The notes below the pieces were generated by a model. It made no database searches. It was not told the DNA's origin and saw only the letters and a program-made list of their open reading frames with translations. Shown one piece after another: positions 24,094-32,230 of a stretch of 32,366 nt of DNA. The translations under genes were made by a program, and so were the position numbers. Position 1 is the stretch's first letter; every line of letters begins with the position of its first letter. The stretch comes from Acidimicrobiia bacterium (GTDB lineage: Bacteria > Actinomycetota > Acidimicrobiia > Spongiisociales > JAENVV01), in the NCBI GenBank assembly GCA_029881355.1, contig JAOUMT010000007.1:1-32366 (forward strand), read 5' to 3'.

Positions 24094-25692
24094 CTACATG
24101 CGAAAAACGCCGAAAGCGGCGGTGCCTTTCACGGGTCCCGAATGTACCGCTGATAGCGCCATGCCGAAGGCATCGCGTGTGTCGCGTGGGTCGATCAGTC
24201 CGTCGTCTTTGACGCGCGCGGTGGAGAAATAAGCGACTTCCTCGCGGAGGATTTGCTGTCGGATGACATCCTTTTGGGCCTCGAGCGCCTCCTCGTTTAC
24301 TTCAAGTCCGCGCCGTTCCATCCCTGCCCGGGTAATGATGTCCATGACCCCGGCGAGCTGCTCGGCTCCCATGACCGCCACCTTGTGGTTGGGCCATCCG
24401 AAGACAAAACGGGGTCTGAAGGCCTTGCCGGCCATTCCGTAATTGCCTGCGCCGTATGACGAACCTGCCATAAGGACAATATGGGGCACCTCGGAGTTGG
24501 CGACGGCGTTCACCATTTTGGCGCCATCTTTGATAATCCCCTGCTGTTCATATTCTTTACCGACCATGTAGCCGGTCGTGTTGTGGATGAAGATCAGTGG
24601 TAGGTCGTACTTGTTGCTCAATTGGATGAACTCGGTTGCCTTCTTGGCTTCCTCTGAGAAGAGCACGCCGGACTGGTTGGCGAGAACGCCAACGGGATAC
24701 CCGTGAATGTGCGCCCAGCCGGTTAGCAGGGACTGACCGTACAACTGTTTGTACTCGTCGACTTCGGATGCATCGACGACTCTGGCCAAGATCTCGCGCA
24801 TGTCGAACGGAACTTTGAGGTCCGATGAAACGATCCCGAGTATTTCCTCGGGGTCGTACAGAGGTGGCCGGCTTTGACGCGATGGCCCGGGACCGGCTTT
24901 GCGCCAATTGAGGTGTCCGACGATCTCGCGACCGATCCGCAGGGCGTCGTATTCGTCCTGGGCGAAGTAGTCGCTGAGGCCAGACACCCGCGAATGCATC
25001 TCGGCGCCACCGAGCTCTTCGTCGGTAGATTCCTCTCCCGTCGCCATCTTCACCAACGGAGGTCCGCCCAGGAAGACTTTGGCGCGCTCTTTGACCATCA
25101 CCGCGTAGTCGCACATGCCCGGCACGTAGGCGCCACCGGCAGTCGAGTTGCCGAAGACGATCGCAATCGTGGGGATCCCCTGCTTGGACATGTTCGTGAG
25201 GTTCCGAAACCACTTCCCACCGTTGAGGAAGACTTCGCTTTGGTTGGGGAGATCGGCGCCCCCTGACTCGACGAGGTTGACGAGGGGCAATCGATTCTCG
25301 AGGGCGATGTCCTGAGCCCGCAAGGACTTGGCCAACGAGTAGGGGTTCGAAGCTCCGGCCTGCATCGTTGGATCGTGGGCTGAGATGACGCACTCCACGC
25401 CGTTGATCACGCCGATTCCGGTTACGACGTTTGCCCCGGTCGGGAACTCGGTTCCCCAGGCCGCCAGGGCCGAGAGTTCCAGAAAAGGCGAGTCGCGGTC
25501 GACGAGGAGTTCGATCCGCTCGCGCACCAGGAGCTTTCCCCGGCTGCGGTGCAGTTCGATGTACTTGGGGCCGCCACCGGAGCGTGACTTGCCCATCTCT
25601 CTCTCGAACTCCTCCAGAACGGCGGCCATCGCAGACGCGTTCGTGCGGTATCGGTCCGAGTTGATGTCAACTCTTGTGGTGATCGCCGGCAT
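24094..25692 (-). CDS. Acyl-CoA carboxylase carboxyltransferase (beta) subunit, methylcrotonyl-CoA-carboxylase-like
   Basis: The 532-residue protein has both crotonase-fold halves of a biotin-dependent carboxyltransferase. N-terminal landmarks are KYIELHRSRGKLLVRERIE, NLVESGGADLPNQ, and the oxyanion segment FGNSTAGGAYVPGMCDY; GGAEMHSRVSGLSDYFA follows. C-terminal landmarks are ANQSGVLFSEEAKKATEFI, FIHNTTGYMVG and MAGSSYGAGNYGMAG. These resemble the methylcrotonyl/geranyl-CoA branch and actinobacterial AccD1/AccD2 proteins rather than propionyl-CoA AccD5. Its partner is the alpha subunit at 21042-23000. ATG at 25692 has a -10 box 7 nt upstream and no ribosome binding site. Confidence 0.93.
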   Translation of the reverse strand: MPAITTRVDINSDRYRTNASAMAAVLEEFEREMGKSRSGGGPKYIELHRSRGKLLVRERIELLVDRDSPFLELSALAAWGTEFPTGANVVTGIGVINGVECVISAHDPTMQAGASNPYSLAKSLRAQDIALENRLPLVNLVESGGADLPNQSEVFLNGGKWFRNLTNMSKQGIPTIAIVFGNSTAGGAYVPGMCDYAVMVKERAKVFLGGPPLVKMATGEESTDEELGGAEMHSRVSGLSDYFAQDEYDALRIGREIVGHLNWRKAGPGPSRQSRPPLYDPEEILGIVSSDLKVPFDMREILARVVDASEVDEYKQLYGQSLLTGWAHIHGYPVGVLANQSGVLFSEEAKKATEFIQLSNKYDLPLIFIHNTTGYMVGKEYEQQGIIKDGAKMVNAVANSEVPHIVLMAGSSYGAGNYGMAGKAFRPRFVFGWPNHKVAVMGAEQLAGVMDIITRAGMERRGLEVNEEALEAQKDVIRQQILREEVAYFSTARVKDDGLIDPRDTRDAFGMALSAVHSGPVKGTAAFGVFRM

Positions 25693-25699
25693 GGCGGCG

Positions 25700-25705
25700 A
25701 GACTA
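25700..25705 (-). promoter_or_regulatory. -10 element for leaderless carboxyltransferase gene
   Basis: TAGTCT on the minus strand lies 7 nt before the ATG at 25692, within a 33-bp divergent intergenic region. Confidence 0.45.
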
Positions 25706-25712
25706 GTCGGGC

Positions 25713-25718
25713 TACTAT
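25713..25718 (+). promoter_or_regulatory. -10 element for leaderless DUF2007 gene
   Basis: TACTAT lies 7 nt before the ATG at 25726 and 7 bp from the opposing -10 of the carboxyltransferase gene. Confidence 0.45.
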
Positions 25719-25725
25719 CGAAGGC

Positions 25726-26022
25726 ATGGACGACCTCGTCAAGATTGCGTTATACCTGAGTGACGCCGAAGCGGAGATCGCCCGTGCCAAACTCGAATCC
25801 GGGGGAATGGAAGCCTTCGTCTTCGTCGAGAATCTGGGGGGTGAGGGACCGCGACAGGGACGCCTGATGGTCCGACCTGATGATGTCAATGAGGCCTGTG
25901 AAGTCCTTGAGCTCGACCTGCCGACTGCCAGGATGAATCCGCTGGTCGACCGAGCGGTTGTGCTTATCGGTCTGGTACTGCTGGCGCTGGCGGTTGTTGG
26001 TCTTCTGATGGCGTTCCGATAA
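25726..26022 (+). CDS. DUF2007-type small protein with C-terminal membrane helix
   Basis: The 98-residue protein has an N-terminal domain resembling DUF2007 (putative signal-transducing) proteins: KIALYLSDAEAEIARAKLESGGMEAFV, then RLMVRPDDVNEACEVL, as in small ferredoxin-like folds. A single membrane segment follows (about residues 75-96, RAVVLIGLVLLALAVVGLLM). The function of the family is unknown. It is divergent from the carboxyltransferase gene with only 33 bp between start codons and lies about 40 bp ahead of serA on the same strand, so it may share a transcript with the serine genes. Confidence 0.72.
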   Translation: MDDLVKIALYLSDAEAEIARAKLESGGMEAFVFVENLGGEGPRQGRLMVRPDDVNEACEVLELDLPTARMNPLVDRAVVLIGLVLLALAVVGLLMAFR

Positions 26023-26061
26023 CCCTTTCGGGTGGCCTCCCCTCGGGGATAGCTGCTAAAC

Positions 26062-27273
26062 ATGCATCTCATGCGTATCCTTTTCGCTGATTCGTTTCCC
26101 GAGCAGTTTTTGCCGCGGTTGGTCGGGCATACGGTCGACGTCCAGCCGACCCTGGAAGGCGATGATCTGGTATCGGCGATTTCGCCCTACCAAGTCCTCG
26201 TGGTGCGTTCAACGAAGGTGGGAGCTGCGGTTCTGGCAGCCGGCGAGAACCTTGAGCTGGTGATTCGGGCCGGGGCTGGAACGAACACGATCGACGTGAA
26301 GGCAGCAGCCGAGCGGGGCATCTTCGTCTGCAACGTACCGGGGAAAAACGCCATAGCCGTCGCCGAACTAACGATGGGCCTGATTGCGTCGATCGATCGG
26401 CGCATCCCCGACAACGTTGCTGCCCTGCGAGCCGGCGAATGGAACAAGAAGAGCTTTTCGAAGGCCGATGGTCTGGCTGGCAAGTCCCTGGCGATAGTTG
26501 GGCTTGGCGAGATCGGGTTGGCCGTTGCCGACCGGGCAGTCGCGTTCGATATGACGGTCCGGGTTGCCGATAAGGCCGGGCGGCCGCGGTCAAGCATTGA
26601 CCGGGCGCGCCAGGCCGGAGTGATATTCGTTCCCGACGACGAAACTTTGCTCGCCTCGGCGGACATCGTTTCGCTTCATGTGCCGCTCATTGACTCGACT
26701 CGGGGTCTCGTCAATCGTGACTTTCTGGCCAAATGCCAGGACGGAGCGTGGATCATCAACACCTCGCGGGGGGAGGTGGTCAACGAACCCGACTTGATCG
26801 AGGCGCTCGACACCCGCCAGATGTGGGCAGGTCTCGACGTGTTCGACGACGAACCGGCTGTGGCTCAAGGCGAATTCAAATCGGCACTGGCTCGACACCC
26901 GCGAGTGTACGGAACCCATCACATTGGCGCGTCGACCGAGCAGGCTCAGAACGCGATTGCAGAGGAGGTCGTGGCGATCGTCGACCGATTCGTCAACGGA
27001 GAGATCACGAACTGTGTAAATCTCGTCGGAACCCCTCTGGGGACGTGCACCGTGGCGGTCCGACACCTTGACAAGGTCGGCGTTCTGTCAGAGGTGTTCG
27101 GTGTTCTGAGAGCCGCCCAGGTCAACATCGAGCAAATGAACAATCAGATTTTCCAGGGCGCCGTCGCCGCCGTCGCCACACTTCGCACGAGCTCCGCGTT
27201 GAGCGATGAGGTTGTAGGGCAGCTCCGAGCCCTGGAGAACGTGTTGGGCGTGACCGTGCAAACCGAGGAGTGA
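26062..27273 (+). CDS. serA: D-3-phosphoglycerate dehydrogenase
   Basis: The 403-residue enzyme oxidises 3-phosphoglycerate, the first step of serine synthesis. It has the D-2-hydroxyacid dehydrogenase substrate domain (VRSTKVGA, RAGAGTNTID), the NAD-binding Rossmann segment GLGEIGLAV, the catalytic Arg in NTSRGEVV, the Glu in DVFDDEP and the His in THHIGAST. A C-terminal ACT-like domain follows (VAVRHLDKVGVLSEVFGVLRAAQVNIEQMNN), typical of a feedback-regulated form without the large intervening domain. ATG at 26062 and ATG at 26071 are both possible (MRILFAD fits homologues); neither has a ribosome binding site. serC follows after 4 nt. Confidence 0.95.
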   Translation: MHLMRILFADSFPEQFLPRLVGHTVDVQPTLEGDDLVSAISPYQVLVVRSTKVGAAVLAAGENLELVIRAGAGTNTIDVKAAAERGIFVCNVPGKNAIAVAELTMGLIASIDRRIPDNVAALRAGEWNKKSFSKADGLAGKSLAIVGLGEIGLAVADRAVAFDMTVRVADKAGRPRSSIDRARQAGVIFVPDDETLLASADIVSLHVPLIDSTRGLVNRDFLAKCQDGAWIINTSRGEVVNEPDLIEALDTRQMWAGLDVFDDEPAVAQGEFKSALARHPRVYGTHHIGASTEQAQNAIAEEVVAIVDRFVNGEITNCVNLVGTPLGTCTVAVRHLDKVGVLSEVFGVLRAAQVNIEQMNNQIFQGAVAAVATLRTSSALSDEVVGQLRALENVLGVTVQTEE

Positions 27274-27277
27274 TGTG

Positions 27278-28357
27278 ATGCGAAAGTATAATTTCAGCGC
27301 CGGACCATGCACGTTACCGCTCGAGGTTCTCGAAGAAGCGCAAGCTGAGTTCGTCGACTTCAACGGAACTGGCATGTCCCTCATAGAAATGAGCCACCGG
27401 TCGGCGACGTACGACGCGGTTCACATGGAGGCGATGGGCCTGGCCAAGTCGGTTTTTGAGGCGCCAGACGACTTCTCCGTGCTGTTTCTCGGCGGCGGGG
27501 CGACGCTGCAGTTTGCCATGGTTCCGATGAATGTATTGCGTCCTGGAGAGCGAGGCGCCTACGTCGTCTCTGGTGAGTGGGCGTCCAAAGCGTTGGACGA
27601 TGGCAGCCATCATGGCGATTTGTACGCGGCCTGGGATGGCGAATCCGTCGAGTACAACCGGATGCCGACGCCCGACGAGATCGAGATCGGCCCGAACACC
27701 CGGTATCTGCACGTCACCTCGAACGAAACGATTGGTGGGATACGCTTCAACGACTTTCCGCTCGTCGACGTCCCGCTGATCGGGGATATGTCTTCCGATT
27801 ACATGAGTCGTTCGATTCCGTGGGAACGATTTGACCTCGTCTACGGCGGGGCGCAGAAGAATCTCGGGCCGGCCGGAGTCGATATCACTTTTGTACGAAA
27901 CTCGGTTCTTGAAGAGACCAACCGGGATCTCGGCGCCTACCTCCGCTACGACATTCATGCAGCCAAAAACTCGATGTACAACACGCCACCCGTCTTTGCG
28001 ATCTATATGGTTGGCAAAGTCCTCGCCTGGATGAAAGCTCAGGGGGGACTCCCTGTCATCGAATCCCTGGCTGCACAGAAGTCGAGCCTGGTTTATGACG
28101 CCATCGACGTTAGTGACGGGTTCTATTTCAGTCCCGTTGACCCCGCCTCTCGATCACACATGAATGTCGTTTTCAGGTTGCCATCTGAAGCTCTCGACGG
28201 CGAGTTTCTCTCCGAGGCCGGCCGGAGAAACATGAGCGGTCTCAAGGGGTATCGAACCGCGGGCGGTGTCAGGGCGAGCCTGTACAACGCCATGCCCCTG
28301 GAGGGTGTTCAGGCACTCGTGGAGTTGATGGCTGACTTTCAGTCGGCCAACACCTGA
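27278..28357 (+). CDS. serC: Phosphoserine aminotransferase
   Basis: The 359-residue PLP enzyme converts 3-phosphohydroxypyruvate and glutamate to phosphoserine. Landmarks are YNFSAGPCTLP, the GTGMSLIEMSHRS segment, FLGGGATLQFAMVPMN, the HVTSNETIGGIRF strand, the DMSSDYMSR aspartate region and the PLP lysine in YGGAQKNLGPAG, ending with GLKGYRTAGGVRASLYNAMP. ATG at 27278 is chosen because GAGGAG (27265-27270) lies 7 nt upstream. It is in an operon with serA and the DUF1015 gene, whose ATG overlaps its stop by 1 nt. No serB phosphatase is seen nearby. Confidence 0.96.
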   Translation: MRKYNFSAGPCTLPLEVLEEAQAEFVDFNGTGMSLIEMSHRSATYDAVHMEAMGLAKSVFEAPDDFSVLFLGGGATLQFAMVPMNVLRPGERGAYVVSGEWASKALDDGSHHGDLYAAWDGESVEYNRMPTPDEIEIGPNTRYLHVTSNETIGGIRFNDFPLVDVPLIGDMSSDYMSRSIPWERFDLVYGGAQKNLGPAGVDITFVRNSVLEETNRDLGAYLRYDIHAAKNSMYNTPPVFAIYMVGKVLAWMKAQGGLPVIESLAAQKSSLVYDAIDVSDGFYFSPVDPASRSHMNVVFRLPSEALDGEFLSEAGRRNMSGLKGYRTAGGVRASLYNAMPLEGVQALVELMADFQSANT

Positions 28358-29466
28358 TGCACCTCGAGCCGATCAACGTCTCGCTTGTCCGCCCGGAACT
28401 GGCGAAGCGAGTGGCGATTCCGGCCTACGACAACATGACCGGGCGAGAACGGGCCGAACTCGCCGAGCAGGAACCGCTGAGCTTTCTCCATGCGATCGGC
28501 ATCGGACCCTCGCCGATCTCGGCGGCTCTTGAAGGGCTGGCCCGGGTTCGATCGGCGTTCGATCAGCCGAGGCCCCGGGCGTTTGTCTACCGACTCCAGC
28601 AAGGACTCAGTCTCCAGACCGGCGTCGTGTGCGGAATTCCGTTTGATCAGTTGGGTCTCGTCAAGCCCCACGAATCAACCAGCCCGGCCCGGGTGGAGGC
28701 TCTGGTCGAATACACGGAGCAAGTCGGTGTGGTGTCGTCACCGGTCGCAGTCGCCTATCGTCACACCGAGGCGATGGAAGCGCTTCTCGCCGAAACGACT
28801 GCGTCGATCCCAAGTCATGATTTCCTGAGTCAGGACGGCTTGAGGCAAACCGTCTGGGAGGTGACTGGCGAAGCTGTGGCCATCGCCGGGGTTTCCATTG
28901 ATGCGGTTTACATCACCGATGGGCATCATCGGGTGGCTTCCTTGAAGGCTTACGCCGAGCGGAACGAAACCACTCCCGCTCTTCTATCGGTTCTGTTTGC
29001 GCACGACGATCTCCGGGTTGCGGCCTTCAACCGGATTCTGCTCCGGGTGGATCCTTCCGAGGTCCGGACGGCGCTCAACCGGCTCGGCGCCGAACCGACC
29101 CAGATCGAGCGTCCAGCACCTGGTGAGACGATCGTGCTTTTCGAGCGTGAACGCTGGCTGGTCCGGCTTCCCCCGGCCGCATCCGATTCTCCGGCGGCTC
29201 GCCTCGACTCGGCACGGCTCGACGAACACGTGATCGTCCCTCTGGTCGGATCGGCAGTGCCCGGGGGCAACATTGTGGCTGTGCCCGGTCCGGTTTCGAT
29301 TGACGAGGAGCAGGTCGCCGCGGGACACGGCGTGGCGTTTCTTCTCGCCGATCCGTCCATTGATCAGATGATGGCGGTCGCCGACGCTGGAGAGAACATG
29401 CCTGCCAAGTCGACGTATTTCAGTCCGAAGCCCCGCTCCGGGGTTTTCCTTCGGTATTTCGACTGA
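28357..29466 (+). CDS. DUF1015 family protein
   Basis: The 369-residue protein matches DUF1015: an N-terminal VAIPAYDNMTGRERAELAEQEPLSFLHAI segment, FVYRLQQG, the VVCGIPFDQ strand, HESTSPARVEAL, and the hallmark ITDGHHRVASLKAYAE, which recalls the ParB/sulfiredoxin-type motif. The biochemical role of the family is not established to my knowledge. Its start overlaps the serC stop (TGATG), so it is translationally coupled to serine synthesis genes; a role in phosphoserine or serine metabolism, perhaps a kinase- or phosphatase-like step, is a reasonable guess. Its 3' end overlaps the convergent TetR gene by 47 bp. Confidence 0.88.
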   Translation: MHLEPINVSLVRPELAKRVAIPAYDNMTGRERAELAEQEPLSFLHAIGIGPSPISAALEGLARVRSAFDQPRPRAFVYRLQQGLSLQTGVVCGIPFDQLGLVKPHESTSPARVEALVEYTEQVGVVSSPVAVAYRHTEAMEALLAETTASIPSHDFLSQDGLRQTVWEVTGEAVAIAGVSIDAVYITDGHHRVASLKAYAERNETTPALLSVLFAHDDLRVAAFNRILLRVDPSEVRTALNRLGAEPTQIERPAPGETIVLFERERWLVRLPPAASDSPAARLDSARLDEHVIVPLVGSAVPGGNIVAVPGPVSIDEEQVAAGHGVAFLLADPSIDQMMAVADAGENMPAKSTYFSPKPRSGVFLRYFD

Positions 29467-30031
29467 CGGCGAGCGCGCCCGCCATCAGCGATGCCATAGC
29501 CATCTGTTCAACGACGTCGCGGTTCTGGTCCTTTGAGTCGGGGTGTCCTGCGGTGTTGATCATGCCGATCACCGCTATTGCCACACCCTTGAGGAGCGAC
29601 GGATCACCGTCGGGGGCCAACTGCGTAAGGAACCGTACCCAACCTTCGACATATTCCCGCTGCTTCTTGCTGACGCGGAGTCGATCGGGCTCGGGAAGGT
29701 TTCGCTCCTCGATGACGTAGACGGTAATGAGTTCACGGGAACTGAAAACGAACGATGCATGGGTCTTGACGAGCCGTTCGAGTGCGGTCATAGGGTTGAC
29801 TTCCTCCCGGGCGACGCGCTCGTTGTGGGCCAGGAGACGCTCAACGACTCGCTCCGACATCGCTACGAGCAGCGCATGTTTGTTTTCGAAGTGGCGATAC
29901 ACGCCAGGGCCCGATATGCCAGCCGCGGCACCGATATCGTCGATCCCTGCTCCGTGAAAACCTTGAGTCCGGAACAACGCGACGGCCGCGTCAAGGATCA
30001 TTTCACGCCGGGGCTGTTCGGTCGTCGACAT
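29420..30031 (-). CDS. TetR-family transcriptional regulator
   Basis: The 203-residue protein has the N-terminal TetR helix-turn-helix: REMILDAAVALFRTQGFHGAGIDDIGAAAGISGPGVYRHFENKHALL, followed by an all-helical ligand domain. The ligand domain resembles regulators of fatty-acid or acyl-CoA metabolism of the KstR2/FadR-like type only in general form. It is divergent from the secreted M15 gene. The 84-bp gap contains a perfect inverted repeat (30083-30100) between the -35 and -10 of that gene, so it probably represses it and perhaps itself. Its 3' end overlaps the DUF1015 gene antiparallel. Confidence 0.92.
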   Translation of the reverse strand: MSTTEQPRREMILDAAVALFRTQGFHGAGIDDIGAAAGISGPGVYRHFENKHALLVAMSERVVERLLAHNERVAREEVNPMTALERLVKTHASFVFSSRELITVYVIEERNLPEPDRLRVSKKQREYVEGWVRFLTQLAPDGDPSLLKGVAIAVIGMINTAGHPDSKDQNRDVVEQMAMASLMAGALAVSRNTEGKPRSGASD

Positions 30032-30039
30032 CTACGCCA

Positions 30040-30045
30040 AGTGTA
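30040..30045 (-). promoter_or_regulatory. -10 element for the TetR gene
   Basis: TACACT on the minus strand lies 8 nt before the ATG at 30031. No good -35 is seen. Confidence 0.4.
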
Positions 30046-30078
30046 GGCCCGGCGGTCGGCAGACTTGTGACGGTCATG

Positions 30079-30108
30079 TTGGGACAGTGACCAGACTGTC
30101 GGTAGTGT
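30079..30108 (+). promoter_or_regulatory. Promoter of the secreted M15/SLH protein
   Basis: -35 TTGGGA (30079-30084) and -10 TAGTGT (30103-30108) are separated by 18 nt. The -10 ends 7 nt before the GTG start, suggesting a leaderless message. Confidence 0.55.
30083..30100. promoter_or_regulatory. Candidate TetR operator (perfect inverted repeat)
   Basis: GACAGT-GACCAG-ACTGTC has perfect 6-bp arms and a 6-bp centre. It occupies the spacer of the M15 gene promoter, where a bound repressor would block RNA polymerase. Confidence 0.55.
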
Positions 30109-30115
30109 CTCGCTC

Positions 30116-32173
30116 GTGAAACTGTCCGCCAGCTTGCTTGCCCTTTCTGTCTTTGCGTCGATCTTCATCGGTGCTGGCACAGACCCGGTCCTGGCCGTCG
30201 GCGAAACGTGGCCGAACGCCAATGAATCGGACGGTTGTTCGGGCCTCCAAACCGCTACTCCGCTGGCCACGAAGATCGGATTCCTGTCCAATGGTGAGCG
30301 GATCCTCGGACCGTACGGTGACATGTTCGGTCGAACGGTCAGTGCGGTACGCAGCGACCTCGTCAAGTGGACGGTTCCCATGAGTGGCGGAAATGTCTCC
30401 ATCAGCGTGCACGAGCGGGCGCTGCCGGCCTTCCAACAAGTGACCGCCAATCTCGCTGCCGAACAAGCCAAAGGTAACTACTACGCGGTTGGGTCAGACA
30501 CGTATGGCTATGCGGCGAGAACCGTTAGCGGTTCGTACGGCATCTCGCGTCATACATTCGGAATCGCCATCGACATCAATGCTTCGAAGAACCCGTTCCA
30601 GGCGGGTCCTTTCGAGCCGGGCGACAAGTTCATCACGAACATGCCTTCCTGGTTCGTCAATGCATGGCGCGACGCAGGCTTCTGTTGGGGCGGCGACTGG
30701 AGGATATTCAAGGATCCCATGCACTTCTCCTGGCAGGGACCTGCCTTTACACCGGGCTATGGCGACCCCGCCCCTTCATATCCGGTGATAACCACTGGGA
30801 CCAACTTCACGAACAAGGTGTTTGACGAAAGTACCTTCTTCGCCGGAAAGTCGGGAGTCCATCTGATCGGCGACGTCAGCGGGGATGGAGCCCCCGATCC
30901 GGTGCGAGCCTTCGACAAGAACGGAAACATCGTCGTGCAATACGTGTCCACCCGGTCCGACTATGCCGAATGCTCGGGAGCTTCCGGAGCGATCCCGAAC
31001 GCTTCGATCGAAACCCATGAGGTCATTGTCGGAGATTTCGCCGGGTTTAGACGAGCTGAGGTGGGAGTAGTCGACGAGTCGGGAAGTACCGTTGGCATCG
31101 AACTGCTTTCCCAGCGCGGCGAACCCGGCGACACCATTGAGATCGCAACTTCGATTCCGGTGCGAGCCGACCAAACCTACGTGGTCGGTGACTACAACTG
31201 GGACGGCACACCTGACCTGTACGTAATCATCAATCAGGGTGCCTCGACCGACGTTGAGGTCTGGGATGGCGCCTCGGCATACGCCACCAAACTGACCGAG
31301 TTCATCGGATTGTACGGCGATACGACCGGCTGGCAGTTCTCCCTTGGCGACAGGGATCTTGATGATCGTCCCGACCTGTATGCGTTCGAGCCGTCCGGCT
31401 CCGGAGCGGTGGCCCACATCTATACGAACAGCGGCCAAAACCTCACGGTTTCCAGCACCATCGACCTTGCGTCGGGAGCGGCAACCGTCGCAGACTTCGA
31501 TGGAGACGGCCGCGATGACGTCTGGCTCAATGCAGACGGCGCCTCATTTGCCGCCTGGATGGGCAGCAACGCCAGCGCGACGTCGTCGTGGTTCCGAAAT
31601 CCGAAGTGGGAATGTCCAGACCAATGGGACCCGCTCGACTACGAGGGAACGTTTCTCGATGATGACGCTTCAGTTTTTCAGGCCGATATCGAGTGGCTAT
31701 TTTCAGCGAAGATAACCTTCGGATGTAACCCACCCAAGAATGATCGTTTTTGCCCTGATAACACGGTCACCAGGGGTCAGATGGCCGCGTTCCTTTCGAG
31801 AGCTCTCCATCTTCCGGACGGCCCCAGTGCAGGGTTTTCTGACACCGGCGAGTCCATTTTTGCGGATGACATCGATAAGTTGGCCGCGGCCGGGATCACG
31901 TACGGCTGTCACGACGGCACGCGGTTCTGTCCAGACAACCCGATCACTCGCGAGCAAATGGCAGCATTTTTGGTGAGGGCGCTTGGCTACTCGACCCAAG
32001 CGAACGACCCCTTCACCGACGACGACACGTCTCAGTTCGAAACGGATATCGAAAAGTTGGCCGCCGCCCAGGTAACCCTTGGTTGTAATCCGCCGGCGAA
32101 CACACTCTTCTGCCCGAAGCAACCGGTGACTCGCGGCCAGATGGCCGCCTTCTTGCACCGCGCTCTTGGATAA
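30116..32173 (+). CDS. Secreted M15-type peptidase with FG-GAP-like region and three SLH-like repeats
   Basis: The 685-residue protein starts with GTG and has a Sec signal peptide (about residues 1-27). Residues about 85-210 form an M15/VanY-like D,D-carboxypeptidase domain with SRHTFGIAIDIN (His146, Asp153) and DPMHFSW (His203), the complete zinc-site pattern. Residues about 230-510 resemble FG-GAP/VCBS propeller repeats with acidic calcium-type loops (GDVSGDGAPDPV, GDYNWDGTPDLYV, DFDGDGRDDVW). Residues about 525-685 hold three SLH-like repeats with the pattern DDD...DI..LA...I..GC, FCPD, VTRGQMAAFL.RAL. The protein probably trims peptidoglycan while anchored to the cell surface. A TetR operator overlaps its promoter. 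Confidence 0.9.
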   Translation: MKLSASLLALSVFASIFIGAGTDPVLAVGETWPNANESDGCSGLQTATPLATKIGFLSNGERILGPYGDMFGRTVSAVRSDLVKWTVPMSGGNVSISVHERALPAFQQVTANLAAEQAKGNYYAVGSDTYGYAARTVSGSYGISRHTFGIAIDINASKNPFQAGPFEPGDKFITNMPSWFVNAWRDAGFCWGGDWRIFKDPMHFSWQGPAFTPGYGDPAPSYPVITTGTNFTNKVFDESTFFAGKSGVHLIGDVSGDGAPDPVRAFDKNGNIVVQYVSTRSDYAECSGASGAIPNASIETHEVIVGDFAGFRRAEVGVVDESGSTVGIELLSQRGEPGDTIEIATSIPVRADQTYVVGDYNWDGTPDLYVIINQGASTDVEVWDGASAYATKLTEFIGLYGDTTGWQFSLGDRDLDDRPDLYAFEPSGSGAVAHIYTNSGQNLTVSSTIDLASGAATVADFDGDGRDDVWLNADGASFAAWMGSNASATSSWFRNPKWECPDQWDPLDYEGTFLDDDASVFQADIEWLFSAKITFGCNPPKNDRFCPDNTVTRGQMAAFLSRALHLPDGPSAGFSDTGESIFADDIDKLAAAGITYGCHDGTRFCPDNPITREQMAAFLVRALGYSTQANDPFTDDDTSQFETDIEKLAAAQVTLGCNPPANTLFCPKQPVTRGQMAAFLHRALG

Positions 32174-32230
32174 CTCCCACGAGGTCGTCTTCGGGTCTCG
32201 CCGCGCCCCCGGAGAAAGACCGGTCGTGAT

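Noticed and set aside
24557-25393. Minus-strand frame of 278 codons
   Set aside because: It is a shifted frame within the carboxyltransferase gene with Arg-rich product and no domain.
30776-31438. Minus-strand frame of 220 codons
   Set aside because: It is antisense to the FG-GAP-like region of the secreted M15 protein; the periodic repeats explain the long open frame.
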